A stretch of DNA of 64,000 nt from Lachnospiraceae bacterium. GTDB taxonomy: Bacteria; Bacillota; Clostridia; Lachnospirales; Lachnospiraceae. The notes beneath the pieces are model-generated. The model made no database searches. It had not been told where the DNA came from and saw only the letters and a program-made list of their open reading frames with translations. Shown here piece after piece: positions 39,550-54,500 of the stretch (positions are counted from its first letter, which is position 1; each line of letters begins with the position of its first letter). The position numbers were made by a program, and so were the translations under genes. The stretch spans positions 1 to 64,000 of the forward strand of contig JAGBOC010000013.1 of NCBI GenBank assembly GCA_017634065.1, in the 5' to 3' direction.

Positions 39550-42500
39550 ATGAAAGGGGAATTTAAAAGAATCATATCAATTATTTTGATAGTCGCAATG
39601 ACTATTACAAATAATGGTCTAATGGTTTTTGCTGATAGTGTTGACACTATAGTAGACCATAAGACTTTGGATGTGAAAGAAACTCCTAATTATTATTATG
39701 AGCAGACAACTACTACTGTAGAGGAGTATGAAACTTATTTGGAATCACAAAATCCAGATGTGTTTACTAAAGAAAAAAATAACCCAAGCAAAGAAAAAAA
39801 TGATGAGACAGAATCATCAGAAGTTTTTGATGAGAAAAAAGAGTTAGAAAATATTGAGACACAAAACAATGAAGAAAAAGATAATAACGAAAAAGAAAAT
39901 GATGAGACAATAGATGAGACTGAAAAAGAAGATGATGAAGTGACAACTACGAAAGTAGAAAAAGAAGAGAGTGAAAAAGATCAGGAGACAACTTTAGAAA
40001 GTGAAACTAGCGAAAGCGAAACTAGTGAAAATGAAACTAAAGAAAGCGAAACTGAAAATACAGAAAGTGAAGAGACTACAAAGACTATAGTTGAAGAGAA
40101 TAATGATATAGCAACAGCATCAGATGCTGAAACAAATGATGCAAATGATACAAGTGCTAAAGAAGAGATAGCTACAAAATCAGATGCTGATGAAAATGAA
40201 GAAAGTGAAGTAGTAAAAGTATCAACAGAGTCAGAAACAAACATAGAAGAAAATTATGAAACTGAAATCACTGCTACAGAATCAGAATTAAAAACACTCG
40301 CTACAGAATCAGAAATTAGTATAGCGACAAGTTCTGAAGCAGAAAATAAAAAAGTAAAAATTATCGCAACAGTTTCTAAAGTTTCTTGGAAAGTGAAAAA
40401 AGTTTTGGTTGCAACATTTGCATCAATCAATGTAAAGTCTGGTGAAAAAGAAAAGGATAGAATAGATAGACTTGCAACATATGCAAATGTCATCATAGTT
40501 AATGAAAAAGGCGAAGAAAAAGTATTTAGTGTCAACTTAAAGTGGCAATTACTTAAGAAATACGAAGTTAATGCAAAATCTGAAAAGCAAGATTCTCCTA
40601 TATCAAAAGATGTGTGGAGAGAAAATCTTAAAGTTGATGAGTTTATAAAAGAGCAAGAAGAGATAAAAGTTTCGACAAGTAATATCGCAAAGATTGAAGA
40701 AAAGATAAAGAGTGAAAATGAAAAACTTGATGATAAAGAATATGTATTAGAAATTGCAGAGAGTGAAAAGGAGTTAGATGAGACATTAGAAAGTGTAGAG
40801 ATAAAAGAAAGTGTAGAAGTAGAAGAAAGTAAAGAAATAGCAGAGAACATAGAACAAGTAGAGAGCATAGAGCAAGTAGAGAGTGCAGAGCAAGTAGAAA
40901 CTGCAGAGCAAACAGAGAGTGCAGAGCAAATAGAAACTGCAGAGACAATTGAGAGTGTAGAACAAGTAGAAAAAATAGATCCAACAGTTGCAGGATTTAA
41001 CAGTACTGAAGGTACTATTAGTGATGCAACTATTGTTAATGATGATGAAGTATCAGATGAAACTTACGAAACCGAATTAATAGATAATGAGACAAATGCT
41101 GAATTGGCAAAAGAAGAAGTAGATGAAAATAGTGATGAGTTAGTAGAAGCAACAGAATCAATAATTACGGTTGCTAATGAAAATGATTTTAATCTTAAGT
41201 CAGTAGTAAGTACTGATGAAGAGATAAGTGATTTAATGATTAATTATTATGACTTACAAACTATTTATCTTTACACAGTTGACATGAAATATCTCGGTGA
41301 TGAGATAATTGAGTTAATAGATAAAGAGAATAGTGTAGAAGCAAAAGATGAAGAAATCATAGAAAAAGATAATGAAGAAAAAACAGAGAAAGGATTAGTT
41401 GAAAAAGTATTTAATTTCTTCGGACTAAACTTAGGTGCAAGTGCAGAGAGTACAGAAAAAGTTGAAGAAAGTAAGGTTAATAAAAAAGAAAATACAAGCT
41501 TTGATCTAACTGCTTACTTAAAAGAATCAAAAGTAGATATTCTTGAATTGACAAATCTTGAGCCAGTTGTTGTAGAGTTTGATGAACATCTTCTTGGTGC
41601 AGGAGCAACTCATACTGCTCATCAGATTGCATCAAATGTAAATGGAGATATTTTAACAGCGGATAATATATTTGACTCTGTGATAGGTGGCGATGCAAGA
41701 GATATGCTCGATTTATCACCAAGCAACACAAGAATTAAAGCAACGGGTTCAAATATTTTCATAGCTGGAACATATTATTTACCAAGTGATATAAGAATAT
41801 CAAATCACTGGATAGTAGAAAATAACAATACACTTACACTTTGTTTAAATGGTCACAATGTGACATTTGCAACTGCTGGATGCGTAAGAGGTGAAGGAAG
41901 AGTTGTAGTATGTAACTGTGGCGGTGAATCAAAGATAACTACTGAAGGACCACAGTATCATTGGCGTGACAAATGGTATGCAAGTACTTCTGAAACTTAT
42001 ACAAAGTGGAATGAGAAATCACTCTTCTCTGGAAAAGAAGTTGGTGTGTATGCAAAAGATAACAATATAGTTTTTGCTAATGCAGTAATTAAGAATCAGT
42101 ATAATGGACGAAAAGCAGTTAGTCAGATGGAAGATAGTGAGATGGATGAACCAGAGAATTCTGGAGATGGTTCACTTGTCTGGGGTAAAAAAGAATTACA
42201 ATTATACAATGTTAGATTTGAAAATAATAGAGCAACAAGGTCAAATGGTGTAGCAGCGAATGCTCAACTTGGTAAGATGATAATTGAAGGTTGCTCATTC
42301 ACAGGAAATCAAAACTTGTCAAATAAAGGTGGAGCAGTTGCATTTAATCCAAAATCAACGATAATCCATAACTCAACATTTAAGAACAACATTTCATTCA
42401 CAAATGGTGGAGCACTTTACGGAAGATCATATACTAATTCAGATGAAGGTACAGAGATAGGTACGAAGATTACCAAGACAACATTTGAAGGAAATGTAGC

Positions 42501-45500
42501 TCGTATAGAAGGTGGAGCTATATTTATGGATTACCTTTGTGATAAAGGTGTGACGATAGATGGAACGGAATCAGAAAAAGTAGTATTTAAAGATAATTAT
42601 GCAGGAGTATCTGGTGGTGCGATAGCAGTTAAACATATGAGATCTGTAGATGGTCAAGATGTAAATGCATATTCTTATGAAGATCCTACAAGTAGAAATA
42701 GATTATTAAATATTAATTATGCTTCATTTGAAGGTAATGCTGCAAAGGGAATTAAAATAGATCAAAAATCTGGAACAGTATCTGATGATGAGAGTTCATT
42801 AAGAGAGAACCACGGTGGAGCTATTTATTTAAGTTCAGAAACTTTAAAATATAGCACATTCCCAACAGACCTTCCAGTAAAAAAAGTAAATATTAAAAAC
42901 TGCTCATTTACTAATAATATTGCAAAAGGATTTTCACTTGAGATAAAAGCAAAAGATACTACGGGAGCATTTACAGGTGATGTACTTGCAAAATATAATG
43001 TTGGAAACTCAGGTGGTGCTATATATGCAAGTAAAGTTGCTGAATTAAATATAACTGATACAGTATTTGATAATAACAAATCAATAACTGGTGCAGGTCT
43101 TTGTGTGAAAGAATCAACTGTAAGCATAGCCGGTGGAGAATTATCAAATGGTAAAGCATATAACTGTACTTATAATGCTACAGAGTTTTATAAGAGAATA
43201 GTAAGCCCTGGTGGTGGAGCCGTATACATTATGAAGGGCGCACATCTTTCTATATCACAAAATACAAAAGTAAGGGCAAATGAAAATGCATTTTATCTTG
43301 ATGGTGGTTCTATAGATTTAGGTGTATCAGAAGTTAAGCAAAATGTCGGAGAATACTTAATAGGATATACTAATTATAAAACAAATCGAATACTCTTTAG
43401 TGGTGTAGACATAAAAGACCATGAGTTTAGTGAGACAAGAAAAGATTATGCATCTACTCTTTCAGATGCGACAATAGGAAATAGATCATATGAGTGTGGT
43501 ATCTATGCACCATCTTATATATCATTCAAAGGAACAAATGCCATAAGTGGCAATAAGAGAAACTACTATACAAAGAGTGGAACTACATGGGTTGCAAAAA
43601 ATGAATATGCAAACTTGGTTATGACTTCATCAGCATCAAATCTTAAGTTTGACTTAAGTAAATATCTATTTGATGTTCCATTTACAGATCAAGATATAAG
43701 TGAAAGAATAGGACTTTACTATGAGTTTGATGCAAGTGGACCAGACCAGATAATTGCATTTGATAAATGGAATTATCAAAATGTAAGAGTAATAGATGAG
43801 GGTGGACTTTGGACTAACTATTTTGAAATTGATAATTCACATAAAGGTCAGTGGTGTGAAGGTTGGAAGTTCTATATAGAGAAAGAACTTATAAGGATGA
43901 GCCCAGATATTGTCCAAGTAAAGTTTGATTCATTTATAGAAAATGTACCGAGAATAAAACCACAGTATTATAACTTTAGAAAGTCAGCAGGACGCAAATT
44001 AAAAATAGCAACACCGACGGAGATAGTGAGAAGAGATATAAAGACACCAGGTAGAACTCTTCTTGGTTTCCTTGGTATTGATAAGACGGATGACAGCAAT
44101 ACAAAATATGATTTGTGGGATTTTGATAGATGTGTAATAGATCCAAATGTAGCAGTAAATAATGAAATAGTCATAATACTTGTATATACTAATGATAGTA
44201 TAAAAATAAAACCTTGTGGCTGTGCAAATGGCACTATCTGTTCACATGATGGTTTTGCATCTAATCACAGCGATAGAGGAATAGGAACAAATGAGAGAGA
44301 AGCAAGATATCTAAATTATATAGAAGTAGCAACTTATCCACAGCTTTCTTATAGATATAGAGGTCAAAAGACACAATATGTTTTGAGTAAAGATTTGACT
44401 ATAACATCAGATGAGGCAAAAGAGTTTATAAATGGTGGTTTAATACTAAACTTAAATGGCAAGACTTTAACTTATGATACATCAAGTAGTAGCGATGCTC
44501 ACATATTTACAACTTCTGGCACTGATACGATGAGAGATGCAAATGATGCGAAAGTTATGATATGTGGTATAGCAACTCCTGGATCAACCGAGAGAGGAAA
44601 GATAACTGCAAGAGGTACCCATAAGGGAGCATTTATATCAGCTGATAAAGATGTATACTTAAGCAGTGTAGATGTAGAAAATGTAGTAGCAACAAGTGAT
44701 TCGGATAAAGCATTTATAAATAGCGACATAAAAGAAGTAGATACGGATATTTATATAAATGATGTTAATTTTGAAAATATTGGACTTAATTCAGATTTAA
44801 TAAATGCTGGTTCAAGAGTAATACTTGAAAAATCAAAGGTAACTAGTGTAAGTCTTGATGGAAGTCTTGTGAAACTTAAAGCAAATGCAAATATCAACAC
44901 AGCATTTAAGTTAATTGGTTCAGAAATAAGTTTAGTTCCTATTGCTGACTCATTAGTTTCATCTGACCTTATAGGTCCTAAAGTAGGAACAAAAATACTT
45001 ATAGCATCATCAAATATAACAAATAATATTTTTGACTCACATCTTATAAAACTTAAAGAAAGTGAAAATGGAACAGCATCAAACATAAAACTAACAGGAA
45101 ATGTCAACATTACAAATAATACATTAATTAATGGCACTTCATTAATTTATAATGATGCATCAAATGGTGATGATGTATTTGGTGAGACAAGAAGTGATAA
45201 TATAAAGATATCAAATAACACTGTCCCACACGTTGATGGCAATGCAATAATTTCCCTGTATGAAAAATCACTTACATTTAAAGGTAATGTTGTCATAACA
45301 GGAAATGAAGCAGAGGGAGTAAGTAAGGCAACAAATAAAGTAAGTACTATAAGGTCAGGTAACAACACACTCATTTACTTTGATGAGGTTGCACTAAATG
45401 TGCTTAACAATAAGACCAAGCATGAATGGTATGCAGAAAATAACAATGGCACAACTCAAACATTTACTAAACCAATATTTACACAAGTGCCTGGCACAAA

Positions 45501-48500
45501 ACTTCGCGCATCAGATTCAGTTATAAAGATAAGTCTTTCAGATAATAGCGAAGATGAAGCACAAAAGATATATGAGAGATGGTCTATCGATAATATAATT
45601 GGCGAGAAAGAAGCCGAGATGACATTTATGAGGGATGATTCTTATAATGAAGATGATCCTTTCGATATATATAAGAAAGGAACAACAGATAAGGAGTCAG
45701 ATATTTATCTTGGCTCATCATTCGTAGCAGTAAGATTTAGACTTTATAATTACAAAGAAGGTGTGGATGAAAGACTTGATACATCTGCAGGATATACTCA
45801 AGCGGCAATACAAAGAGTTGAGCCTGATGTCTATACTTTACTTGATACACCTCAATATAAGTTTGATTTCTCACGAACATCAGTTATGTGGGAAGCATTT
45901 GCATATAGAAAATCTGATGGAACTTATGATTATTCAAATGAAAGATTGTATCCAGAGAAGACGACAAATATAGCTATTAAGTCAACAAGAAGTGTGCTTG
46001 TGTCAGGATATATTTATAACCACAATAACAAACGACATGTTCACGAAGGAAATGTAGAGTTGTGGACAGAGGCAAGAAATGAAGGACATTTACAAGCAAC
46101 TAACTCATTCGTATTCTTACATAATGATATAGAGCTGACACACGAATTATTATTTACTCCAGAGACAACTTATCATCTCTGCTTAAACGGTCACAAGTTA
46201 ATAGTTAATAAAGATATGAACTGGTTTAAGTCAGACACTTGTCATTTAATCATTTGTGATTGCAAGAAGACAGGTAGTATAGTAGATAATGGTGCATTTA
46301 CAAATGATTTAATAAAAGTTGATGGTGGAAAGCTTACTATAAATGATATAACAGTTGGCCCATTTGCAAATGTGACGGGTGGAAGAGTTTTATCAGTAAA
46401 TGAGACTGTTGATACAAAGATTGATAATTTACTTATAAAAGAAATAAGGAGTGACGAAACAGGATTAACTAATCATTCATTTATAGATATAAATACAAAT
46501 AATCGTGCAAGTATAAGTAATGTCACTATCAGATCAAGTGTTATGAGCTCAGATGATGAGAGAAATGCGATATTATCTGTAACTAATCGTGTGGCAAATG
46601 CTAGTATAAAAATAAAGGGACTTAAGATAGAAAATAATGAAGTAGTTGCATCAAGTGTATTAAGTGGTGCAGGATATGTGTTTAGATTAAACTCATATGA
46701 CAATGTTACACTTGAATCACCTGTCATAAAGAATAACAAAGTAGTTTTAGGTGCACCTATAGAGATAAGAGGAACTGGCACACTTACATCCGATATCACG
46801 ATGAAGAATGTAGCATTTACTGAAAATCAGAAGAATTACTACAAGAACGACACTACACATGAGATGCTACTTGATGAGCAACTTACAAAAGGTATCTCTG
46901 CAAACTTTGCTGTGACAGGATTTAATAAGTTTAATATAGAAGGTGGAACATTTAGTGGCAATAAGTTCAACACTTATTCTGAAACTCTCCAAGATGATGA
47001 GGGAGCAGTAATAGATTTTGTAAATTACGAATCTACACTTACAGTAAAGAATGTAGTATTTGATGGAACTGCTACAACTGTAGCAGATAAGATGCTTGGA
47101 ATTGCAATTTTAGATAGAAGTGATGACTTATTTGAGAATGTGACATTTGAAAACTACAATATAGGAAATAGCACTTATATGCTCATAGCTAAAGGTGGCG
47201 CATATAGTGTAGCAGGAACATATGTAGGAAGAACGACATTTAGAGGAAGCACAAACTTTAATAACAATAAAGCTCTTAAAGTTATCGATGTCGAAAGTGT
47301 AAGACTTGATCCAAATAATGAAAATGAAGGACTCGTACTCTTAAATGGCACAAGATTTACAAACAACACATCAGTTGCTGATAATGGAGTGATAAATATC
47401 GGTACAAACATCGTAACGAAGGCATCAGGAGCAGTAATAACAAAGACAAGTGGCACAGCGGTAAGGGCAGAGGCTGGAGAGTTTAAGATGTTTAATACAG
47501 AAGTAAGTGGTGGAAGTGGTGCGAAGGCATCTGTCTATATAAATAATGTAGCAAGTCTAATCCTTGGGGATAAGGTAGTAGTAAAAGATAATGCAACTAA
47601 CATCTATCTTCACGGCACAGGTGCTGTAAATGCAAAAATAAAAGTTGAAAATAACCACCCAATACTTGGCACATCTGATATAAACTTCTCTGTGACAGAT
47701 ATAGAGTATAACTTCTTTGACCAGTGGGGTGAAAACTACATTGAAAAATATAATAGCAGTGTTGGTAGTTCATATACATATTTGCCAAGTGATTTATTTA
47801 AACTTGATAGTGCTCTTGCATCAAGTAGAAAAGTTTATTCATCAGGTGATATAGCATCAGGCGATCAAAAACTTTGGGTATCATCAAGTGCAACTTCTAA
47901 TCAGTATGCAACACTTGTATTCTTTGATAGAGATATAAAGGGACCAAAGGAGATAGCAAGACAATATATAAAGGTAGGACTAAAAACAAAACTTACAAGA
48001 GTTCAAGTTGATTATATCTCTACACTTAGTCAAGTATGGATGGTAGAAGCTGATGGCTTAAGACCAAAAGAACAAAGCATGTGGAGAATATATAGTAGCG
48101 GACACTTTAATGATTTTGAAGTAGAAAATTATGAGACAGGCAAAACATATTATGCATATCTAACAAAGAAACATATACATAAGATTTGTGGACCAGATTC
48201 ATTTGTAGCTTGTGGACCAAACCACGCTGACAGTGTCTCACATACTATAGATTATGACTTTGTCCAAGTAGGAACAAATGAAAACATAATCAATGAAGCA
48301 TCAAGAAGTAATTATATAGGACTTTCAAATAATTTGATTATAAATCAAGAAGCACTCGATTCACTTAATGATAGAGACATAGTTCTTTGTCTAAATGGCT
48401 ATGAGTTGAGATTTGAAAAAGATGCAACTCTTACTACAAGCCATAGTTTCGCTCTTACTAATTGTGAGAAAACTGGATTTGTAAGCGTTGATGGAAATGA

Positions 48501-51500
48501 AAAAACATCTAATCCTCTTATAAATATAAGTGGGGCTCTTAACACATTTAGTATGTATAATATCACATTTAAGGATTTTGAGACATCTGCATCAGTAGTC
48601 AAAGTATCAGATGTAAAGATAGTAAGTGAAAATGTGACATTTACTAATATTAAATCAAGTGCAACACATGGTATTTATGATATTGAAAGTGGCACAGCTT
48701 ATGTAGAAAACATAGTATTTACTAATAATATAGCGTCAGGTTCATCAATTCTTGATTTGAGATTTGCAAGTTTCACAGCTGGAAAGATAGGCAGTATAAG
48801 TATCAACAACAATACATATACCAACAAACTTTTATCACTTAGTGGTACAGGTAATATGGACTCTATTATAGTAGAAAACAATACTATGATAGAGGGTGGA
48901 GGTTCAGATTCTTATGGTGCTATCTATGTTGATAATGGCGCAAATATAACATATGCAAATAATGCCAAGATTTCACTAAATGATGCTTCAGTGAATGCAG
49001 AGTCTAAAGGTGGAGCACTTTCTATATACGGCACACTTAATTTTAACGGCAATGTAACTCTTGAAAACAATAAGGCAGGTCTTGGCGGAGCTATATATGT
49101 TGATAGCACAGGTTCTCTAAATGTGGCTGGAGAAGCATACTTTAGAGAAAATGAAGGAAATATTGGTGGTGCTATCTATAGTAAGAATTGGTCAAATGTA
49201 AATATGTCATCTGCAATATATGATAGCAATATTGCATTAACTCACGGAACTGTAGCATTTGGCGGAGCATATAGTGGAAGAGCAACATTCAAAAACCACA
49301 CAAGAAACACAAAGGAACTTATATATAACTTAAATGATAATGGATTAGACAGCATAAATATTGATACCGATACATTATTCATTGATAACGCACTTGCAAG
49401 TAGCATGGTATATTTAAGAAATATCTCAAGTGGAAATATCGAGATATCATACTTAAGCACAGGAAACTCTGTAAAGAGTTTTGTAGAACTTGCTACTGGT
49501 TCGCTTACTATAGATAATTCAGTTATAACAGACAATACATTTGCAGATTCAGTATTCATCTTTGAGAATCCAAGAAATGTAAGTGTAGCAAGTATCTCTG
49601 TATACGAAAACAAGATAACAAATGCAATATTGAGTGTCAGTGGTGGCAAAGTTGACATAAATAACAATATGACATTTAGAGATAATATCGCAAGACTTGG
49701 AAAGACAAAAGAATTATTAGTAAGTGGAGAAGGTGGATATTTTAGAGCAACAGAAAAGATAACTAGAGGAAAGAAGTATTTATTATCTGCTTATACAAAT
49801 GGCATAAAGGTATTTGAAAAGTGGGACAATGCAACTATTGATAATTATGATGTGCCTCAAAGCAGTGACCCAGGACATTATATGGTTACACCAGAAAACT
49901 CAGATACTATAAAGTTATCAGAAGAAGATAGTGAAAAAGGTTATGAGTTCTACAAAGTTGGAAATACAAGTAGTCAAGACATTTATATAGGAAGAGAAGG
50001 CGTTGATTTTGTAAAACTTCGCTTTGTAGACCCTGAAAATGATAATAGCCTATTTGCTTCACAAAATATAGAGAAAGGCAAAGAAACAAAACTTGATAAG
50101 GTAGATACTTTAGAATGTGATTTGACAAAACAAAAATGGGTAGCAACCATAAGTGATGGAACTGTAAAAACTTTTGTATTTACAGGAGTTGAGAGAGCAT
50201 CATCATCTAATAGTATAGATGTTTCTTATTCAAGACCACACCTTCATAAGATATGTGGACTTAGAAGAATTGATACATGTCACCATATAGATGGCTCATC
50301 TCATTTAGAGTTAGAGTATCAGATAGTATCAAATAAATCAGAGTTTGAAACAACTTCAGACCAATATGTATACATTAATGATGATATGACAGTTGATTCA
50401 CCAATTGTACTTTCAAGTACTATAAGAGGTATCTGCTTAAATGGACACACTATAACTCTTGAAGGAAATGATACATATTCATTATTTAACACAAGCCAAG
50501 AACTTACAATCTGCAATTGTAAGGCAAATGGTGGTATAACAACAAATGATATAGATGTAAAAGGTCAACCAATTATTGATTATAGCGGAAATAATCTTGG
50601 ACTCTATGGTATAAGATTTAGCAATATTAGTGCGACAGACTCTATCATAAAATTAACTGCAATGGGTTCTGCAATACTTCATGCTGGAAGGATTACTTTT
50701 GAATCAAATGCTGACTTTGGTATAAAAGGTGCTATTGATAATGAGTTTAACAACATTATATTTATTGATGATGTGACATTTGACCAAAATAATAACGCAA
50801 GTAACAAAGCAGTGCTTGATATAAATGATGGATTTAATATAGGCACATTATCAATTACACACAATATGCTTTCTTCAGAGATAGTAAGATTTAGTGGTAG
50901 CGGTTTTATGGCAATAGAAGAAATCATAGCAAAAGAAAACATAGTATCAACTAATTCTTCAGTTGTTGTGGTAGAAAGTAGTGCAGATGTAAATGTTATT
51001 AACGATGCGACATTTGATACCAATGCAAGTTTTGGTTCTACTTTATCTATAAAAGATAATGCGAGATTCACTGTATTAGGTACATCATCATTTATAAATA
51101 ATATGGCAGAAAAACATTCTGCTATTGATGTAGCTGATAATTGTGACTTGGTATTTAATGAAGTAGTATTTGATGGTAATAGGAATACATCAAGTGGTGA
51201 TTCAGTTGTATCTTTTGGAAATTCAATTTTAAGACTTATAAATCCTATATTTAAGAATCATACAAGTGATAATAGCATCCTTTTATCAAATAAAGCAGGA
51301 TCAACAAGTGGAGAACTTTACTTGACTAATCCTATATTTACTAATAATAAGGGTATAGCAATTAAGCTTGATGGTTTACGAAATGGATTGATAGACAATG
51401 TAAATATTGATAGAGAATCTGCAAATAACTTTACAAATGTTTTAAATATCAAAGCAAGTACAGTGTCAATTACTAATCTAAAAGTGAAGGAAGCAAATCT

Positions 51501-54500
51501 TTCTGGAAGTGCAGTAGTTGTCGAAAACACAAGAGGCGTAGAGTTTGAAAATATTGAATTAAATAATAATACTATTTCAGGCAGTGCTTTATCAGTAACT
51601 GATAATTCGTCTATAGTAAATGTAAGAGGCGACATAAATATTTACGGAAATACAGCAGATATAACACTTACAAATGGCTCTTACTTAAAAGCAAGTGGAG
51701 TGATAAATAAGAACTCTAATATGACATTTAATGTAAGCAACTCACCTCAAAAATTATTTGAGGGTTGGGATAAGAATCATATTGAGACATACGGACAGAT
51801 AGCATCTAAATCAAACCCAAGAAGATATACATACACACCAGAAAACTCAGGCTTGTTTAATATAAAAGGTGATAGTAGTTATACGATATTTAAGGGTGGA
51901 GTTTCTGATAGAGTAAGTGTCTATGCAGGAGCAAGAGATGCTTATAGCGTTTTATCATTTGTCTATGTGGATGAGGATTATGTAGAAACAATTATAGACA
52001 CACAAAATGTCATGAAGGGTGCATCTGCAGTAGATACACTTCTTGACACAGTTGATTCATATGAATATGAACTTAAACATCAGACATGGTATGCACCAAA
52101 TAACACCACAGGGGCATATGATGTTAAGTGGGAGTTTAAGAATGATGTAATCTCTTCTATAAATAATGATGCAGAGATTAAGTATGTTCGTAAACACATA
52201 CATAAAGTTTGCGGAAATAAATACTATGATGAGTGCAATCATAAAGAAACATTGATGAAGCATACAAGCACAGTAGTATATACTGATGCTACAAGTTCAG
52301 ATGCAGCATATTGGCCAAGCACAGCAGAATATATAAATCTTTTGAATGATATAGAGTTTAATGAAAGATTAAATCTCTCAAATCTAAAAGGCATTTGCTT
52401 AAATGGACATAAGATAATAGTTGGAAATGTAAGTAACAATTTTATGTCAATATCATCAGAACTTCATATTTGTGATTGTAGACATAGTGATGAAGCGGCA
52501 ATAGCAGTTAAAAGCGGTGTAACTCTTACCAATAGTCTTATAAGAGTAAATACTGGTGCGACATTTAATGCTTATAACATCCGCTTCAAAGATTTATCAT
52601 TAAATGATTATGTAGACTTCACAACAACATATACATATGCGATAGAAAATAGCGGAAATGTATATCTTGAGAAACCAATATTTACTGGACCAACTAATAC
52701 AGGAGCAAATGGTTTACTTAAGAATAATGGAAGCACAAATCAGTTTAAGATAGTTGAACCATTATTTACAGAGATAACACTCAATACGTCATCACCACTT
52801 CTAAATCTTACAAGCAGGTTTGACATAGCAACTATATCTGTAATTAGAAATAATGGTTATGCAGTTCCACTTATAAAAGTTACTGACAATGTATCAGTAG
52901 GAAGTTTCGTCCTTCTTGACAACACTGGTGCTACAGGTCAGGGCTTGGTATCTATAGATAATGGTATGACTCTTACTCTAAAAGAAAATAACATCTTTGA
53001 GAATAACGAGTCTCAAGGTGGTGGAGTTATAAGAGTAGCTGGAACACTTATAGCTGAAAAAGACTTGGTATTTAAGAATAATGTGACAGTAAGAGGAACA
53101 GGTAGAGGTGGTGCTCTCTATGTAGATACAAATGGTAGAGTTATAACAAGAGGAGAAACAAAGTTCATCGGAAATGAAGCAATGTATGGCTCTGCAATTT
53201 ATGCTGACAATATTTCTGAAACTGCATTTGAGAATATGAAAGAGCCTTACTTTGAAAATAACACTGCTCTTACAAGAGGAGTTATTTACTGGTCTGGTGC
53301 ACTTAGATTAGCAACCCCTACATTTGCAAATCATATGCCATATGATGTCACAACATCAAAAGGTGTAAGGACAGGTATTCTTGTAAATAATTCAGCAGGA
53401 GATAAATTGATGCTTGATGCTCCTACCTTTATAAATAACAACTTGGTAGGCTCAAGTGATAGTGCCACTGCTATAAAAGTGTCTGGACTATCTGCAGATA
53501 GCAGGATAAAAGACTTTGATAATAATACAAGAGACAATACAATGGAGAATTATCTCTACGCTGAAGATAGTAGCATAGTTATATCTGGAGATATTTATAG
53601 TCCACTATGTAACAACAAGTTCATAGATTCAATGTTTAATATAAGAAATGCAGTAAATGTCACACTTAAAGATCTTGATATAGAAGGACAAGTAGTTGGT
53701 AATGGAGCAGTATCTATACAAGGCGCACCTGTTAACATAGATGGGTATATTGATGTTGAAGGTAATGTACTTGCAAATAGAAATACTGCAAAAAATATTT
53801 ACTTAGTAGATGATTCATCTTATCTAATTGGTTCAGGTAGAGCGGGAAATACTTCTTTTATAGATGAAGATTCTGTTATGAACATATCTACTGGAGATAG
53901 AAACAATGTAAAAGTATTTGAAGGTTGGAATGAATATAACTTCGAGCACTATGATAATTCAAAGATGACTAGTTCATACTGGAAGTATATGTATACTCCA
54001 GAAGGTTCAGGCTTATTTGAGGCAGATTCTAATCAAGCAACATTAGGTTATGAGTTCTTTAAGAAGGGATATGCTGGAGATGGCGATGGAAATGGAGATA
54101 TCTATTTTGGAACAAGCGAGAACTTTGTAAAACTCAAATACTATAATGATGTAGAAAGTGTAGAAGAGTACATCGCTAAAGATGGCGATAAAGAATACTA
54201 CGGATATCAGAATATAGCAAAAGGTGTAGCAACGAAACTTGATCGTGTAGATTCACATGAGTATGAGATAGAAAAACAAGAGTGGTATGTAGGTTATGAG
54301 ACTAAAGATACTTATGATCATCTTGAGAAGTTTAATCCATTAGATCCAAGACCTACTATTGCTGGAGTAAATGGAGTTGTTGAGACATTTGATGCTGACC
54401 AAGAAATCAAATATCATCAGTTCCATATTCATAAGGTCTGTGGATTAAAACTAAGCGATACTTGCTACCATAATGGACATGCTAATCACACTACTACTGT

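Noticed and set aside
40254..40868. Long minus-strand ORFs opposite the giant genes
   Set aside because: They are low-complexity Ser/Leu-rich shadows of the Glu/Thr-rich coding strand with no ribosome sites.
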